From: WRGT01 sp942493035
Lineage (GTDB): Bacteria > Spirochaetota > UBA4802 > UBA5550
Assembly: GCA_942493035.1 (NCBI GenBank)
Contig: OW818666.1
Coordinates: 2,604,001 to 2,668,000, forward strand
Length of the DNA stretch: 64,000 nucleotides
Direction: 5' to 3'
The notes under the pieces were generated by a model, which was not told the origin of the DNA, did no database searches, and worked only from the letters and a program-made list of their open reading frames with translations. A program made the position numbers and the translations under genes. This document shows positions 17,060-25,924 of this stretch, piece by piece. Positions within the stretch are counted from its first letter, which is position 1. Each line of letters begins with the position of its first letter.

Positions 17060-17950
17060 TTGAGTAAAAGAATAATAATATCAGGAAGAGAGAGAATTCT
17101 AAAACCGTTCATCTCATTTACCATGTCCCTGTTTATCACAGGCGCAGGTGAGATTTATTCAGGATCACCTCAGAGGGGAATTACACTTGCACTTATCCGG
17201 GGAATTTCATTCCTTGCTGTGCCGTTCTACTCTATGACAAATATTAAAAGCTCTTATCTTACAGAAGTTTTCTTTGCACTTTTATTTTTTGCGTTAATTA
17301 CACTTTTCTCACCATTCAATGCTCTTATCATCGCTATTAAGAAAAAAAAGATAGTAGTATCCAGGCTCAGTTCGGTTAAATTCATTGTACTTTTTATTAC
17401 CTGCAATTTAATAATTACATTTATCACCATCGCTGTTTTTATATCTTTTTTTTCTATTAAGCAAATCACTCAGAATTACCCCCCCATAATTGAAATAGGG
17501 GACATTGCTGTTATAAAAAAATCAGCGAACCTGACATACAAAAGAGGTGAGATGATTGTTTTACACGATGAAAATTCAAGTTTAATCCGGATTATCGGAA
17601 TTCCCGGTGAAACAATTTCGTACGATAACGGACGATTCTCGGCTGGGGGATCAGAGCTGTTTCTGTCAATATTTACCGAAAATGAGCTGAAAAAATTTTC
17701 TCTCACAGATTTTGATGTAATTTCTGAAACTCAGGGTGAATTCAAGTACCCGGTTATACAGAACAGGGATAAATATAAGCTTAACATCTCTTTAAGTGCA
17801 GAGCATTACTTTGCCGCACCTGATGATAGAAATGATTTAGCAGGATTTGCAGCTGTTAAAAATAACAACATATATGGAAGACTTGAAGGTCTCCTGTTCT
17901 CATTAAAAAGAGTAAAATTTTTAATAAAACCATTCCGCTCCTCTGAATAA
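17060..17950 (+). CDS. Signal peptidase I-like membrane protein lacking catalytic Ser and Lys
   Basis: The 296-residue protein has several N-terminal membrane segments with GAGEIYSGSPQRGITLALIR near residue 29, as in spirochetal type I signal peptidases. An S26-like periplasmic domain follows: IIEIGDIAVIKKSANLTYKR, GEMIVLHDENSSLIRIIGIPGE and a GR..GGSE turn. In active enzymes the first motif reads SMEPTL.IGD and the second KRVIGLPGD. Here the nucleophile serine position is Asn (QNYPPIIEIGD) and the lysine position is Ile (LIRIIG). It therefore looks like a catalytically dead homologue. The start is a TTG (LSKRIIISG after the initiator). It stands alone between repeats. Confidence 0.72.
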   Translation: MSKRIIISGRERILKPFISFTMSLFITGAGEIYSGSPQRGITLALIRGISFLAVPFYSMTNIKSSYLTEVFFALLFFALITLFSPFNALIIAIKKKKIVVSRLSSVKFIVLFITCNLIITFITIAVFISFFSIKQITQNYPPIIEIGDIAVIKKSANLTYKRGEMIVLHDENSSLIRIIGIPGETISYDNGRFSAGGSELFLSIFTENELKKFSLTDFDVISETQGEFKYPVIQNRDKYKLNISLSAEHYFAAPDDRNDLAGFAAVKNNNIYGRLEGLLFSLKRVKFLIKPFRSSE

Positions 17951-18013
17951 CATTCCCCGACATTGTTATTTCAGTTTTTACTCAATAACTTATATTAAAA
18001 AAACTCCATCATC

Positions 18014-18036
18014 CCCGCCGCCAAAGGCGGCGGGGT
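18014..18036. repeat. GC-core dispersed palindrome (short form)
   Basis: Perfect hairpin CCCCGCCGCC-AAA-GGCGGCGGGG, 63 bases after the stop of the signal-peptidase-like gene. It is followed 14 bases later by a long-arm element. Confidence 0.8.
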
Positions 18037-18049
18037 TGTATAATTTTTG

Positions 18050-18133
18050 TAACTGCTCAAAAACCTGTGGTATTTTATCTCCGCCGCGCCTGTGGCGCGG
18101 CGGAGAGCAATTTCACCACCTGTTTATTAGTAA
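18050..18133. repeat. MITE-like palindromic element, long-arm family
   Basis: Arms TAACTGCTCAAAAACCTGTG and CACCTGTTTATTAGTAAAAA, with core CTCCGCCGCGCC..GGCGCGGCGGAG between them. Relative to 7772 the inner flanks are exchanged, so this copy is in the opposite orientation. The remaining 18134-18264 is AT-rich and holds the promoter region of the epimerase gene. Confidence 0.8.
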
Positions 18134-18264
18134 AAACTAATTGTTATTTTTTATTATTTTAAACTAAAAAAATTTTATATATAAATACTCACTTGACTTT
18201 CAGATTTATATATATATTTTAAGAACTCTTGTTATTATAATTACCGATTCTATGGAGGATACTT

Positions 18265-19236
18265 ATGGTTCTTATCACAGGTTCAAATTCCCTGTTAGGT
18301 AAAGCTCTCGTTGAAAAATTTACACAGAATGGTGAAAAGATAAGATGTTACGATCAGTATAAACCTGAAAGTCTTCCCGATGGAATCGAATTTATTCAGG
18401 GTGACCTCTTCACTACAAAAAAACTGAATCTTGCATGTAAAGGTGCTGATACTATTATTCACCTTATGGATAAAAGCAGACCTCAGAAAATCGGCCGCTC
18501 TAAAATGAGAAAAATCAATATAGCAGGAACGAGAAATCTTCTTAATGCCGCAAAAAAACTGAAAATTAACCGTTTTATATTTCTCTCAACCTACGCTGTA
18601 TATGGTAAGACTTTATCTTTCCCGCTGAAAGAAGATGACAAAAAGAAGCCATATACTCCCTACGGAAAAGATAAACTTAAAGCTGAAATATTATGCGAAT
18701 CATTCGCTAAAAAAAATAAAATTAATCTGTCAGTACTGAGACCCTCAGTGATAACAGGTCCAAACGTAAAAAATTCATCAATTCTTATAACACTTTATAT
18801 GGCAATGGGGCTGGGAAATGACAATGTGATGTATCTTTCGGGAGACGGAGATACAAGATTTCAACTATTATCGCCGGAGGATGCTGCTGATGCATTTTTC
18901 AAGGTATATAAATCCGGCGCCAAGGCCCATGGATTAACTTTCAATGTCGGTTCAGATAATGTTCCAACCCAGATGGAACAGATTGTTAAACTTCAGGAAA
19001 AGAAAAAACTAGACTTTGCAGTAAAGCATATAACAAAGATGAAAGCAAGATTCTATTCAATCCTGTTTAAACCATCTAAAGTTAATTATTTTACAAAAGA
19101 ACATTTTCTCTTTATTTTCTACAGCGTATATCTTGACTGTCACAGATTAAAAACAGTTACCGGCTGGGAACCGAAAAAGGATAACATTCAAATTTTGTCA
19201 GAGACAGTGGACTGGTATAAAAATAAAGTTAACTGA
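18265..19236 (+). CDS. NAD-dependent epimerase/dehydratase (extended SDR)
   Basis: The 323-residue Rossmann protein has the cofactor motif ITGSNSLLGKALVEKF at residue 4. It also shows DLFTTKKLNLACKGADTIIHL, the active-site region FIFLSTYAVYGKT with YGKDKLKAEILCESF (YxxxK), and a downstream VLRPSVITGP. These mark the extended short-chain dehydrogenase group that acts on nucleotide sugars or 3-beta-hydroxysteroid-like substrates. GGAGG lies 8-10 bases before the ATG. The gene is monocistronic, closed by a clear terminator. The nucleotide motif is GSNSLLG where the family usually has GxxGxxG, so the middle Gly is replaced. Substrate unknown. Confidence 0.85.
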   Translation: MVLITGSNSLLGKALVEKFTQNGEKIRCYDQYKPESLPDGIEFIQGDLFTTKKLNLACKGADTIIHLMDKSRPQKIGRSKMRKINIAGTRNLLNAAKKLKINRFIFLSTYAVYGKTLSFPLKEDDKKKPYTPYGKDKLKAEILCESFAKKNKINLSVLRPSVITGPNVKNSSILITLYMAMGLGNDNVMYLSGDGDTRFQLLSPEDAADAFFKVYKSGAKAHGLTFNVGSDNVPTQMEQIVKLQEKKKLDFAVKHITKMKARFYSILFKPSKVNYFTKEHFLFIFYSVYLDCHRLKTVTGWEPKKDNIQILSETVDWYKNKVN

Positions 19237-19257
19237 CTCAAAAGTAACCTATAAAAA

Positions 19258-19285
19258 AACACCTGCATCTGCAGGTGTTTTTTTT
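19258..19285. terminator. Bidirectional rho-independent terminator
   Basis: A ten-base perfect stem AACACCTGCA-TC-TGCAGGTGTT is followed by a run of Ts on the plus strand and preceded by a run of As, so it can stop both the epimerase transcript and the convergent VWA transcript. Confidence 0.9.
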
Positions 19286-19300
19286 GTTTATAGTTTCCGA

Positions 19301-20977
19301 TTATTTCTTCTTTTTACTTTTCTTCTCACCCTGATATTCAATACCTGAAAATTTCTCTTTTTCTTTTTTCTTTGATCTGGTAAACGGATAGGTCACCACA
19401 CCTCCGAGAAACTGTCCCAGCTTAATAATCAGCATCAGAAAAAGTTTTCCGGCGCTCCCCTCTCCAGGCTGAAAACTGAATGTAAGCTGAGCTCTCTTCA
19501 TGTCTTTTATCGTAATCTTTTCATTTTTCAGATTCATCTGCTTGATCAGCTTACGCGCTTCTTTTCTATCAAGCTTCAGCTTCTTCTTATCTTCATGATA
19601 TTTTCCTGATCTGACAACAAGCAGAAACAGTTCATTATCCTCCATAAGTTTAGTCTTTATTTTAGCAATCCGGTCGAGAAACGCTTTAAGCTCAACTTTA
19701 TTTTTTGCACCCTGGTCATGAAGCATCTTTATATACTGACCCAAAAAATAAGCCTGTTTAAAAACACGCTCCTTTTCATCAATTTTCATATACTTGAAAT
19801 CAGCATGCTCAAGCTTCTTCACCCAATGAAATATATTCTCCAGATTTTCATAAGATACATCGTATAAAGCATCACTCTTTATATCTCCGACTTCGATGTA
19901 GTTTTTAGATACTTTCTTCAGATCTTTGAAAATATTATTTGAACCATCAAGCATGAGACTATAGATTCTCTTCTCTGTGGGAGAAAGAGGGCGGTCATCC
20001 TCTTTCGGATTCTGCATTCGGTTCTTGATCTGCTTAATATTTACAGATGATGGATCGAAATCCACCCTTTCGTTTGCAAATTCTGATTTCATGTCATAGA
20101 AATCAGGTTCGGGCATATCATCACCGATTTTTAAAATATGGAGTTTTATCTTCCCGAGCTTCTCTAGCATTTCATGAACATCAATTTTACTCGCACCATC
20201 GGTAACCACAAGTATCTCGGCGTTTGCCATATCCTTGGTGTAATTGATATCACTTACAGCCTGGTAGACCGCTTTCGTAAGATTAGTGCTCACTCCGCCG
20301 GTTGTAGAGAGCAGAACCTTTTCAATAAGATAGGGATAATCCTCTTTCTTTTCAATCTTATGAAGATCACCGACATTAGTATCGAATGTTCTGAAAAAAA
20401 GTTTCGCATTACTGTCAAGTTTCCGTCTGAGGAATTCAGAAACGATGCACTTCGCGTAGAAGCCTCTCATTTTCATGTCCATCGATCGGGAGGTATCAAG
20501 AAGTATATAGAAGAGCTGCTCGAATTTGTTTGCCTCTCTCCCGTTATCATTCTTCATTGTAGATATCGGTTTGAAAGTATCAGCCTCGGACTCATAGTAT
20601 TTCTGAACCATCAATGTCTTAGTAAAAAGTTTAGCATTGAAGATGTCGTCATCATGAGCGAGTTCGCGCGGGAGAGTACGTTTCAAATCAATAATATTCT
20701 TATAAGTCTCAATTTCCATCTTATCACTAAGCGGAGATTGACGTTCAATTCTGTTTATCGATATACTCTCGGTTCTATCCGGTATATGAATTTTATCTTC
20801 TGTCGATATCTGCTCAATTGCACTTAACGCATCAAGTGAAGTCCGGTCGCTGAAGAGCGTGCGGGCTATTTCAAACAGCAGCATAAATTGAGGAGGTATA
20901 ATCACCTGGATATTATCAAAGAAACCGAGAGAATCCCAGTATCCAAAAAAATCGTCCCCTTTTTTGTGAGAGATCAT
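19301..20977 (-). CDS. VWA-domain protein, ViaA-like partner of a MoxR ATPase
   Basis: In this 558-residue protein a central von Willebrand A domain shows the MIDAS motif FYILLDTSRSMDMK (DxSxS) near residue 160, a downstream threonine region STTGGVSTNLTKAV and the acidic EILVVTDGAS. The N-terminal 150 residues and the C-terminal helical region are family-specific. The last 50 residues contain a hydrophobic GKLFLMLIIKLGQFLGGVVT and a Lys-rich tail. It follows the MoxR-type ATPase gene by ten bases, the usual ATPase-VWA pairing in which the pair acts as a chaperone or metal-insertion system. Substrate is unknown. The lysine-rich end is unusual. Confidence 0.85.
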   Translation of the reverse strand: MISHKKGDDFFGYWDSLGFFDNIQVIIPPQFMLLFEIARTLFSDRTSLDALSAIEQISTEDKIHIPDRTESISINRIERQSPLSDKMEIETYKNIIDLKRTLPRELAHDDDIFNAKLFTKTLMVQKYYESEADTFKPISTMKNDNGREANKFEQLFYILLDTSRSMDMKMRGFYAKCIVSEFLRRKLDSNAKLFFRTFDTNVGDLHKIEKKEDYPYLIEKVLLSTTGGVSTNLTKAVYQAVSDINYTKDMANAEILVVTDGASKIDVHEMLEKLGKIKLHILKIGDDMPEPDFYDMKSEFANERVDFDPSSVNIKQIKNRMQNPKEDDRPLSPTEKRIYSLMLDGSNNIFKDLKKVSKNYIEVGDIKSDALYDVSYENLENIFHWVKKLEHADFKYMKIDEKERVFKQAYFLGQYIKMLHDQGAKNKVELKAFLDRIAKIKTKLMEDNELFLLVVRSGKYHEDKKKLKLDRKEARKLIKQMNLKNEKITIKDMKRAQLTFSFQPGEGSAGKLFLMLIIKLGQFLGGVVTYPFTRSKKKEKEKFSGIEYQGEKKSKKKK

Positions 20978-20987
20978 TTCAAATATC

Positions 20988-22451
20988 CTATGTCAGTTCT
21001 CTGTATTCCTTCAGAATACCGTTTTTAAGCTCATTCACCTCTTCGACAGATGATGTTACGTCAAATACACTCTTCTTAAGCGAATCAAGAGTCAACTCTT
21101 CATCCTCGTCTTTCCGTTTTCCGGTGAAGACAAGCTTAAGAAGATTTTTAAGATTATCGAGAAGAGAACTTTTCTTCAGAATCATATCTTTCTTTTCAGG
21201 ATCATTTTTAATCTCTTCAAAAATTGTTCTTATTCCCAGAAGAAATTCAATCTGAGCAAGCGCCCCGTTTGCTTTAAAATGATTCATTGTTTTCTGATAC
21301 ACGTCCAGATAGAGATCCTTTTCAGATTTATCAAGATTCTTAATTGAAGTATAACTGTTCAATGTACACAGAGCAAGATACATCTCGCGCAGGTCATCCA
21401 TGTTGACAACAAAACGGTTATTGACAATGGCAGATGCCCGGAGAAAATCGCTGAGCTTTGCCTGTTTCCGCGGACTGATAAAAAAGTTCTGATCATTTTT
21501 CCGCATCTCACTGACGTACTTTGTAACAAAAACATTTTTCATGAAGTAGATGAATTCCGGAACTTCAACTTTGATGTCGCGGTTTTTGTTTGTAATAATA
21601 TCGTGCAGAAAAAGTATCTGGTTAAAAAAGATCTTCTTGTCCGGCTCAGTAGGCTTACCTCTGCTGATGGTGTAAGTCTGGTCTATCAGAAGCTGATTAT
21701 AAACATTATTATCTTCGGGAATTATTGACTTATATGTAAACCTGTCGAGAACAGCTTCGGTTACTTCATTCATCCTCATATAGTTTGCAGTCGCTATAGT
21801 CGTGTGAACCGCTGCATCAATCTGCTCGGAACCGTTGATAAACTTTCTCTCATTCAATACAGAAAGTAACGACCGGAGCACAACATCACTTGCATCAAAA
21901 AACTCATCAAGGAAAACAAGATTAGCCTCGATAACCGAACCCTTAATATTGTGCCTGATTCTCCCCTTTCTGAATTCATCAATATTATAGGGACCGAAGT
22001 AGTTATCCGGAGTCTGATCTTTACTCGCCTGAGCCGCAAACAATCGAGCACCCTCAAAAATATTGAAGATTGAAGTTGCAAGATAGGATTTGGCCATACC
22101 GGTTCTGCTCAGAAGAAGCATATGCTCACCGGTAAGGATAGCATAAATTGCCTGACGGATAATCTCCCCTCTTCCAATTACAATCTCTCCGACATTTCCC
22201 ATGTGCCAGTTAAGATACTCAATGATAGTAGGGATATCATATTCACCTTCGGGTATCATTTTTAAAACGGGTGTTACTGTATGCGGTACATTCTTACGGA
22301 TATTCTCCTTGTACTCAAAATCCAGAACAGCCTGTTCTTTATTTACCGATTCTTCAGCAATAGAATCAGCACCCGTTTTTGTTTCGGGAGTTATAATATC
22401 GTAACCTTCACTCTCAAATATCTTTATTACATCAACTCGATTACTGATCAT
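20988..22451 (-). CDS. MoxR-family AAA+ ATPase (RavA-like)
   Basis: The 487-residue AAA+ protein shows Walker A LLLSRTGMAKSYLATSI, Walker B NLVFLDEFFDASDVVLRSLL, sensor 1 TTIATANYMRMNE and the arginine-finger region AVLDRFTYKSIIPED. MoxR proteins typically work with a VWA-domain partner, encoded here ten bases downstream. The N-terminal 70 residues are extra to the core. The C-terminal 150 residues are helical with a KNLLKLVFTGKRKDEDEEL linker. It lies 16 bases after the sensor-kinase gene, so kinase, ATPase and VWA genes probably form one operon. Its role as chaperone or complex-assembly factor is inferred from the family. Confidence 0.88.
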   Translation of the reverse strand: MISNRVDVIKIFESEGYDIITPETKTGADSIAEESVNKEQAVLDFEYKENIRKNVPHTVTPVLKMIPEGEYDIPTIIEYLNWHMGNVGEIVIGRGEIIRQAIYAILTGEHMLLLSRTGMAKSYLATSIFNIFEGARLFAAQASKDQTPDNYFGPYNIDEFRKGRIRHNIKGSVIEANLVFLDEFFDASDVVLRSLLSVLNERKFINGSEQIDAAVHTTIATANYMRMNEVTEAVLDRFTYKSIIPEDNNVYNQLLIDQTYTISRGKPTEPDKKIFFNQILFLHDIITNKNRDIKVEVPEFIYFMKNVFVTKYVSEMRKNDQNFFISPRKQAKLSDFLRASAIVNNRFVVNMDDLREMYLALCTLNSYTSIKNLDKSEKDLYLDVYQKTMNHFKANGALAQIEFLLGIRTIFEEIKNDPEKKDMILKKSSLLDNLKNLLKLVFTGKRKDEDEELTLDSLKKSVFDVTSSVEEVNELKNGILKEYRELT

Positions 22452-22467
22452 ATAATTTAAGCTCCCT

Positions 22468-24069
22468 TTAATTAATCTGCGGCAGAATTACTTTTATTGA
22501 AGTCCCTTCACCGGGATTACTTTTTACACCTATTGTTCCGCCGATATTATTAATAATATTCGTAGCGATCATCATACCAAGTCCTGTCCCCTTCTTACCC
22601 TTAGTTGTAAAGAAAGGCTGGAAAATTTTATTAATATTCTCTTTTGGAATACCTACACCTGTATCAGTAAGTGTTATCGCGGCATATGAATTTTCTTCAG
22701 TTTTTATACTTTCAACTTTAATGGTAATTTTCCCGCCGTCAATCAATGCATCTTCCGCATTTTCAAGGAACTGCAGAAGCATCTGCTGCACCTGATTAGG
22801 TGTTGCAAAAATTTCAGGGCTGACTTCCGGAAGAATGACATCAATTTCATGTCCTTCACTTTTAATTTTATTAATAAAAACATCAACAGGGTGATTTGTT
22901 AAAACCTTATTAAGCTCACACTTCTCTTTGTCTCTCTCATCGATGATTGCAAGACTAAGAAGCTGTTCAGATATATTTTTAATCCTCTCAAGTTCTTTTT
23001 TAAGAGAATCAATATATTCAGCAGCCGGACTGTACTCATCAACGTTGGTATCAACAAAGTTAAGGTCCATCACCATTTTATTGATATGACTCTTCAGCTC
23101 AGAAGCGACCCCGGATGCGAGGAGACCAAGCGCACTCATTTTTTCAGATCTGCTGACTTTATTTCTGATCGCGGCCTGCTCGGTAACATCTTCGATCATA
23201 ACCAGGACTCTCTCCACCGCGCCAAGACGGTTTAGAATCGGATCGAAAGTTACATTAACTACCAACTCCTTAAGTCCGGACATTGGAATATACTGCTTTT
23301 CATTAGCTTTTACAGTCTTTTTAGTCTCCAATGCCTGGTTAAACATTGAAGTAAAACCGGAATCAATAAAGCCTTTATATTTTATTACGTTCACACCAAC
23401 CAGAGTATTCGGATCACGAACCATTATCTTGCTGAGCATGGGATTTTCATTTATAACAATACCGGACGGATCAATCATAAACATCCCCACAGGAGCATTG
23501 TTTATAATATCCTCATTCAGGTCACGGAGGTTTTTCAACTCCTCAGCCTGCTTTATCTGCTCCTGAACCTTCTGTTCAAGAATAATTGTATTTTCTTTTA
23601 ATTTTTTCTGTATCTGATACTGCTCGGTATAATTCCTCATTACACCGATTAGGGCAACAATCTCTCCATTTGAGCCTTTTATCGGGGAAAAGTTTGTCAC
23701 AAAATAGTAGGGTCTTTCATTTTCATATATTTTAAGGAGTTCATTTCTGAAAACCTGCCCCTTGTTCAATACTGAATCTACAACAAAGTTCCCTCTTTCG
23801 AGTTCAATCTCATGAAGATACTCCCTGTAGTTCCTGCCAGGATTTGCGTCACGGGTAGGGAAAGCGTCTTTCCATGCTTTATTCATATACTGTATATGAA
23901 GGTTTTTATCAATAACAAATATTATATCATATGCTGATTCAACGATAGAGCTGAAATCGGGTAATATAAATTCTGAACTATCGGAAAAGACTTCTTTTTT
24001 CTGATTGATATTTTCAATTATCTTAATCAGCTCATCTCTGCTTAACTTTTCAAGGCTCTCTTTATTCAT
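22468..24069 (-). CDS. PAS sensor kinase with substituted phospho-acceptor histidine
   Basis: The 533-residue cytoplasmic protein has a PAS domain (residues 38-150, FSSIVESAYDIIFVIDKNLH), a coiled-coil linker, a second PAS (about 185-290, INNAPVGMFMIDPSGIVI), a dimerisation helix and a HATPase_c domain. The ATPase shows FLENAEDALIDGG, LTDTGVGIPKENI, FQPFFTTKGKKGTGLGM. In the dimerisation helix the usual AHE is ASE (GLLASGVASELKSHINKM), so no histidine is in the acceptor position. It may work as a binding-only or scaffolding kinase, or use another residue. It heads the operon with the MoxR and VWA genes, suggesting it senses the state of that system. Confidence 0.8.
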   Translation of the reverse strand: MNKESLEKLSRDELIKIIENINQKKEVFSDSSEFILPDFSSIVESAYDIIFVIDKNLHIQYMNKAWKDAFPTRDANPGRNYREYLHEIELERGNFVVDSVLNKGQVFRNELLKIYENERPYYFVTNFSPIKGSNGEIVALIGVMRNYTEQYQIQKKLKENTIILEQKVQEQIKQAEELKNLRDLNEDIINNAPVGMFMIDPSGIVINENPMLSKIMVRDPNTLVGVNVIKYKGFIDSGFTSMFNQALETKKTVKANEKQYIPMSGLKELVVNVTFDPILNRLGAVERVLVMIEDVTEQAAIRNKVSRSEKMSALGLLASGVASELKSHINKMVMDLNFVDTNVDEYSPAAEYIDSLKKELERIKNISEQLLSLAIIDERDKEKCELNKVLTNHPVDVFINKIKSEGHEIDVILPEVSPEIFATPNQVQQMLLQFLENAEDALIDGGKITIKVESIKTEENSYAAITLTDTGVGIPKENINKIFQPFFTTKGKKGTGLGMMIATNIINNIGGTIGVKSNPGEGTSIKVILPQIN

Positions 24070-24100
24070 ATTTAATCCCTGATGTATTTTTTTTACTCAA

Positions 24101-24240
24101 AAGTAAGTCGCTTAATCTTATTAAATTATTTCACCACCGCCAACATCGGCGGGGTATGTGCCTGCTCAATAAACCGGTGGAATTCTGCCATCGGCGCGGC
24201 GAAGAATAATTATACCATCGGTTTATGAATATATAGTTAT
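24101..24240. repeat. Composite of two degenerate dispersed palindromes
   Basis: At 24101-24155 lies AAGTAAGTCGCTTAATCTTA followed by TTATTTCACCACCGCC and a decayed GC core. It matches the AAGTAAGTCGCT-arm family at 63937, but the right arm is missing. At 24162-24240 a long-arm element follows, with CTGCTCAATAAACCGGTGG, a damaged core and ACCATCGGTTTATG. Both lie between the sensor-kinase start and the AtpI-like gene. Confidence 0.65.
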
Positions 24241-24624
24241 TTAATTATTCTCTTTAATTAAAGATGCATAGAACCATAATTCTATGACAGCACTAATAAA
24301 CAATGCTATAAAAAAAGATAGTGCAAAAAAAGTACGGCTGAAATTGAACATACTATAAACACCGACAATAAAAACAACAAAGACGATAAATTTAATAAAA
24401 AATCCTTTAAACGTGAGCTTAAGAAGTTTTATAGCATGAGTCCCCATGGCTTTCTTTACCTGTATAAGCCATAACGCAGAAAGCAGAATACCAAGAACGG
24501 TACCAATGATATACCCCGATAGTTGTAATGCTGAAAAATTAAAATACCCGTAACCTGAAATTGAAATGTTAACTAATGCCGGTAATGCATTTAAAGCAAC
24601 AGCCATTTTATATTTTTTTTCCAT
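24241..24624 (-). CDS. Four-helix membrane protein, weakly AtpI-like
   Basis: Starting at the ATG at 24624, which has AAGGTGGG just upstream, gives a 127-residue protein (MEKKYKMAVALNALPALVNI). A longer frame upstream is open, but its first 22 residues are unlikely as a start. Four hydrophobic segments are seen, with SGYIIGTVLGILLSALWLIQ followed by a basic VKKAMGTHAIKLLKL loop. The pattern resembles ATP synthase subunit I (AtpI, PF03899), which assists assembly of the c-ring. No ATP synthase genes are in the window, so the match is only to the fold pattern. An orphan membrane protein is the safe reading. Confidence 0.6.
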   Translation of the reverse strand: MEKKYKMAVALNALPALVNISISGYGYFNFSALQLSGYIIGTVLGILLSALWLIQVKKAMGTHAIKLLKLTFKGFFIKFIVFVVFIVGVYSMFNFSRTFFALSFFIALFISAVIELWFYASLIKENN

Positions 24625-24700
24625 TGCACCCACCTTCTTTTTATTATTCCAGTAATTATTACTAAATATAATTTTTAGTGTAAAAAACATAAATTATATA

Positions 24701-24767
24701 CCCCCGCCGCCTTCAGCGAGTGTAATTGAGCTTTTTTTACTTTATAAAAGTTAAGGAATAAATACTG
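24701..24767. repeat. Degenerate GC-core palindrome with AT-arm
   Basis: CCCCCGCCGCCTTCAGCGAG is a decayed core. It is followed by GAGCTTTTTTTACTTTATAA and AAGTTAAGGAATAAATACTG, matching the AT tail at 16986-17031. The gap 24625-24945 otherwise contains only the adk terminator. Confidence 0.6.
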
Positions 24768-24867
24768 TTATTATTCAGTCATTTAAGCATAATTTTTTAA
24801 CAATGTCAAATAAAATACAGGTATTAAAGCTGGAGTATTCAAATAAAGATTAACAGGCGAAGATTTC

Positions 24868-24903
24868 AAATAATAATGCCCGCAGATGCGGGCATTATTA
24901 TTT
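24868..24903. terminator. Hairpin terminator downstream of adk
   Basis: A 17-bp perfect stem AAATAATAATGCCCGCA-GA-TGCGGGCATTATTATTT lies 42 bases past the adk stop. Its AT-rich outer part supplies the T-rich strand in both directions. Confidence 0.75.
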
Positions 24904-24945
24904 GAAAAAAATGATTTATATACAGTAATTCACATATTTACACTT

Positions 24946-25617
24946 TTAAACCAGCTGCTTCTTAAGAGCATCACTGACTTCCACTACTCCCGGTGTTCCG
25001 TCCAATGCAATATATTTTGTACTATTGTTGAAAAATCTCACTGCAGCAATTGTACCCTTTTCTGAATCATAATAGATTTCATGTCTTTTATTTATAGCAT
25101 TTTCATCCTGATCATCAGCTCTTGTTGAAAGCGCTCCGCCGCATACACGACATACAAATCCGTCTTCTTTTTCTGCAGGCTTTATAGCATCTATAAATAT
25201 ATTATTAGGATGATTATTGTCATGCTCACATAATCGTCTCCCCATAATTCTCTTTTTTGCAATTTCTCTATCAAGAGATATTTCTATTACAAAATCGATA
25301 TCGATCCCTTCCGCATCAAGAGACTTTTTTAAAGCTTCAGCCTGTTCGGGAGTTCTTGGAAAACCGTCAAGAAGCCATCCGTTTTTACAGTCATCTCTCT
25401 TTAATCTGTCAAGAATCATAGGGATAGTAATACTATCAGGAACCAGATCCCCTCTATCAATAAACTCTTTTGCTTTTTTACCGAGCTCAGTCCCGCCCTT
25501 AATGTTATCCCTGAAGAGACCGCCCGACTCAACATGGGTAACATTATACATCTTCTGAACAATTGCTCCCTGGGTCCCTTTGCCGCTCCCATTAGGACCG
25601 AAAATTAAAATATTCAT
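24946..25617 (-). CDS. adk: Adenylate kinase
   Basis: The 223-residue protein has the P-loop FGPNGSGKGTQGAIV at residue 5, the AMP-site motifs SGGLFRDNIKGGTELG and WLLDGFPRTPEQAEAL, and RIMGRRLCEHDNNHP opening the lid. The lid contains cysteines (LCEHD and VCRVCGGAL) consistent with a zinc-binding lid, and TRADDQDENAINKRHE follows. It catalyses ATP + AMP = 2 ADP in the cytoplasm. GGAGG precedes the ATG by the normal distance. Length is standard for a long-lid enzyme. Its 3' side is closed by a hairpin terminator, and a palindromic element lies upstream. Confidence 0.96.
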   Translation of the reverse strand: MNILIFGPNGSGKGTQGAIVQKMYNVTHVESGGLFRDNIKGGTELGKKAKEFIDRGDLVPDSITIPMILDRLKRDDCKNGWLLDGFPRTPEQAEALKKSLDAEGIDIDFVIEISLDREIAKKRIMGRRLCEHDNNHPNNIFIDAIKPAEKEDGFVCRVCGGALSTRADDQDENAINKRHEIYYDSEKGTIAAVRFFNNSTKYIALDGTPGVVEVSDALKKQLV

Positions 25618-25690
25618 TTAATCCTCCAGGATTACTTTTTTTGAACATTATCAAAAGCATGCTTTTTAATGTAAAGCCAATTTTAGCAGG

Positions 25691-25821
25691 CTGTCTGAAT
25701 TAGGGATTAAACAGATTAAGGGATTATAAGATTATCTGATATTGTAGGCTCGTAGCGAGCTACGAGCCTACAATATCGCAATCCTGAAATCTTCTAATCC
25801 TACGAATCTTAATTCAGACAG
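25691..25821. repeat. Nested inverted-repeat element, CTGTCTGAATTA family
   Basis: Outer ends CTGTCTGAATTA (25691-25702) and TAATTCAGACAG (25810-25821) are perfect inverted repeats. Inside is an 18-bp perfect stem GATATTGTAGGCTCGTAG with loop CGAG (25738-25777), flanked by GGATTAT-rich arms. A related element lies at 46341-46437 and a half copy at 46270-46299. No coding capacity; the remainder of the 25618-25924 gap is AT-rich leader. Confidence 0.75.
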
Positions 25822-25924
25822 AAAAAAAAGTTATTATTGACATATATTCAGATTTATAAAAAATTATTTAACTGCTAAGAATACCGGTTTACCAGCATGA
25901 ATAACAGAACACAGGATTAAAACA

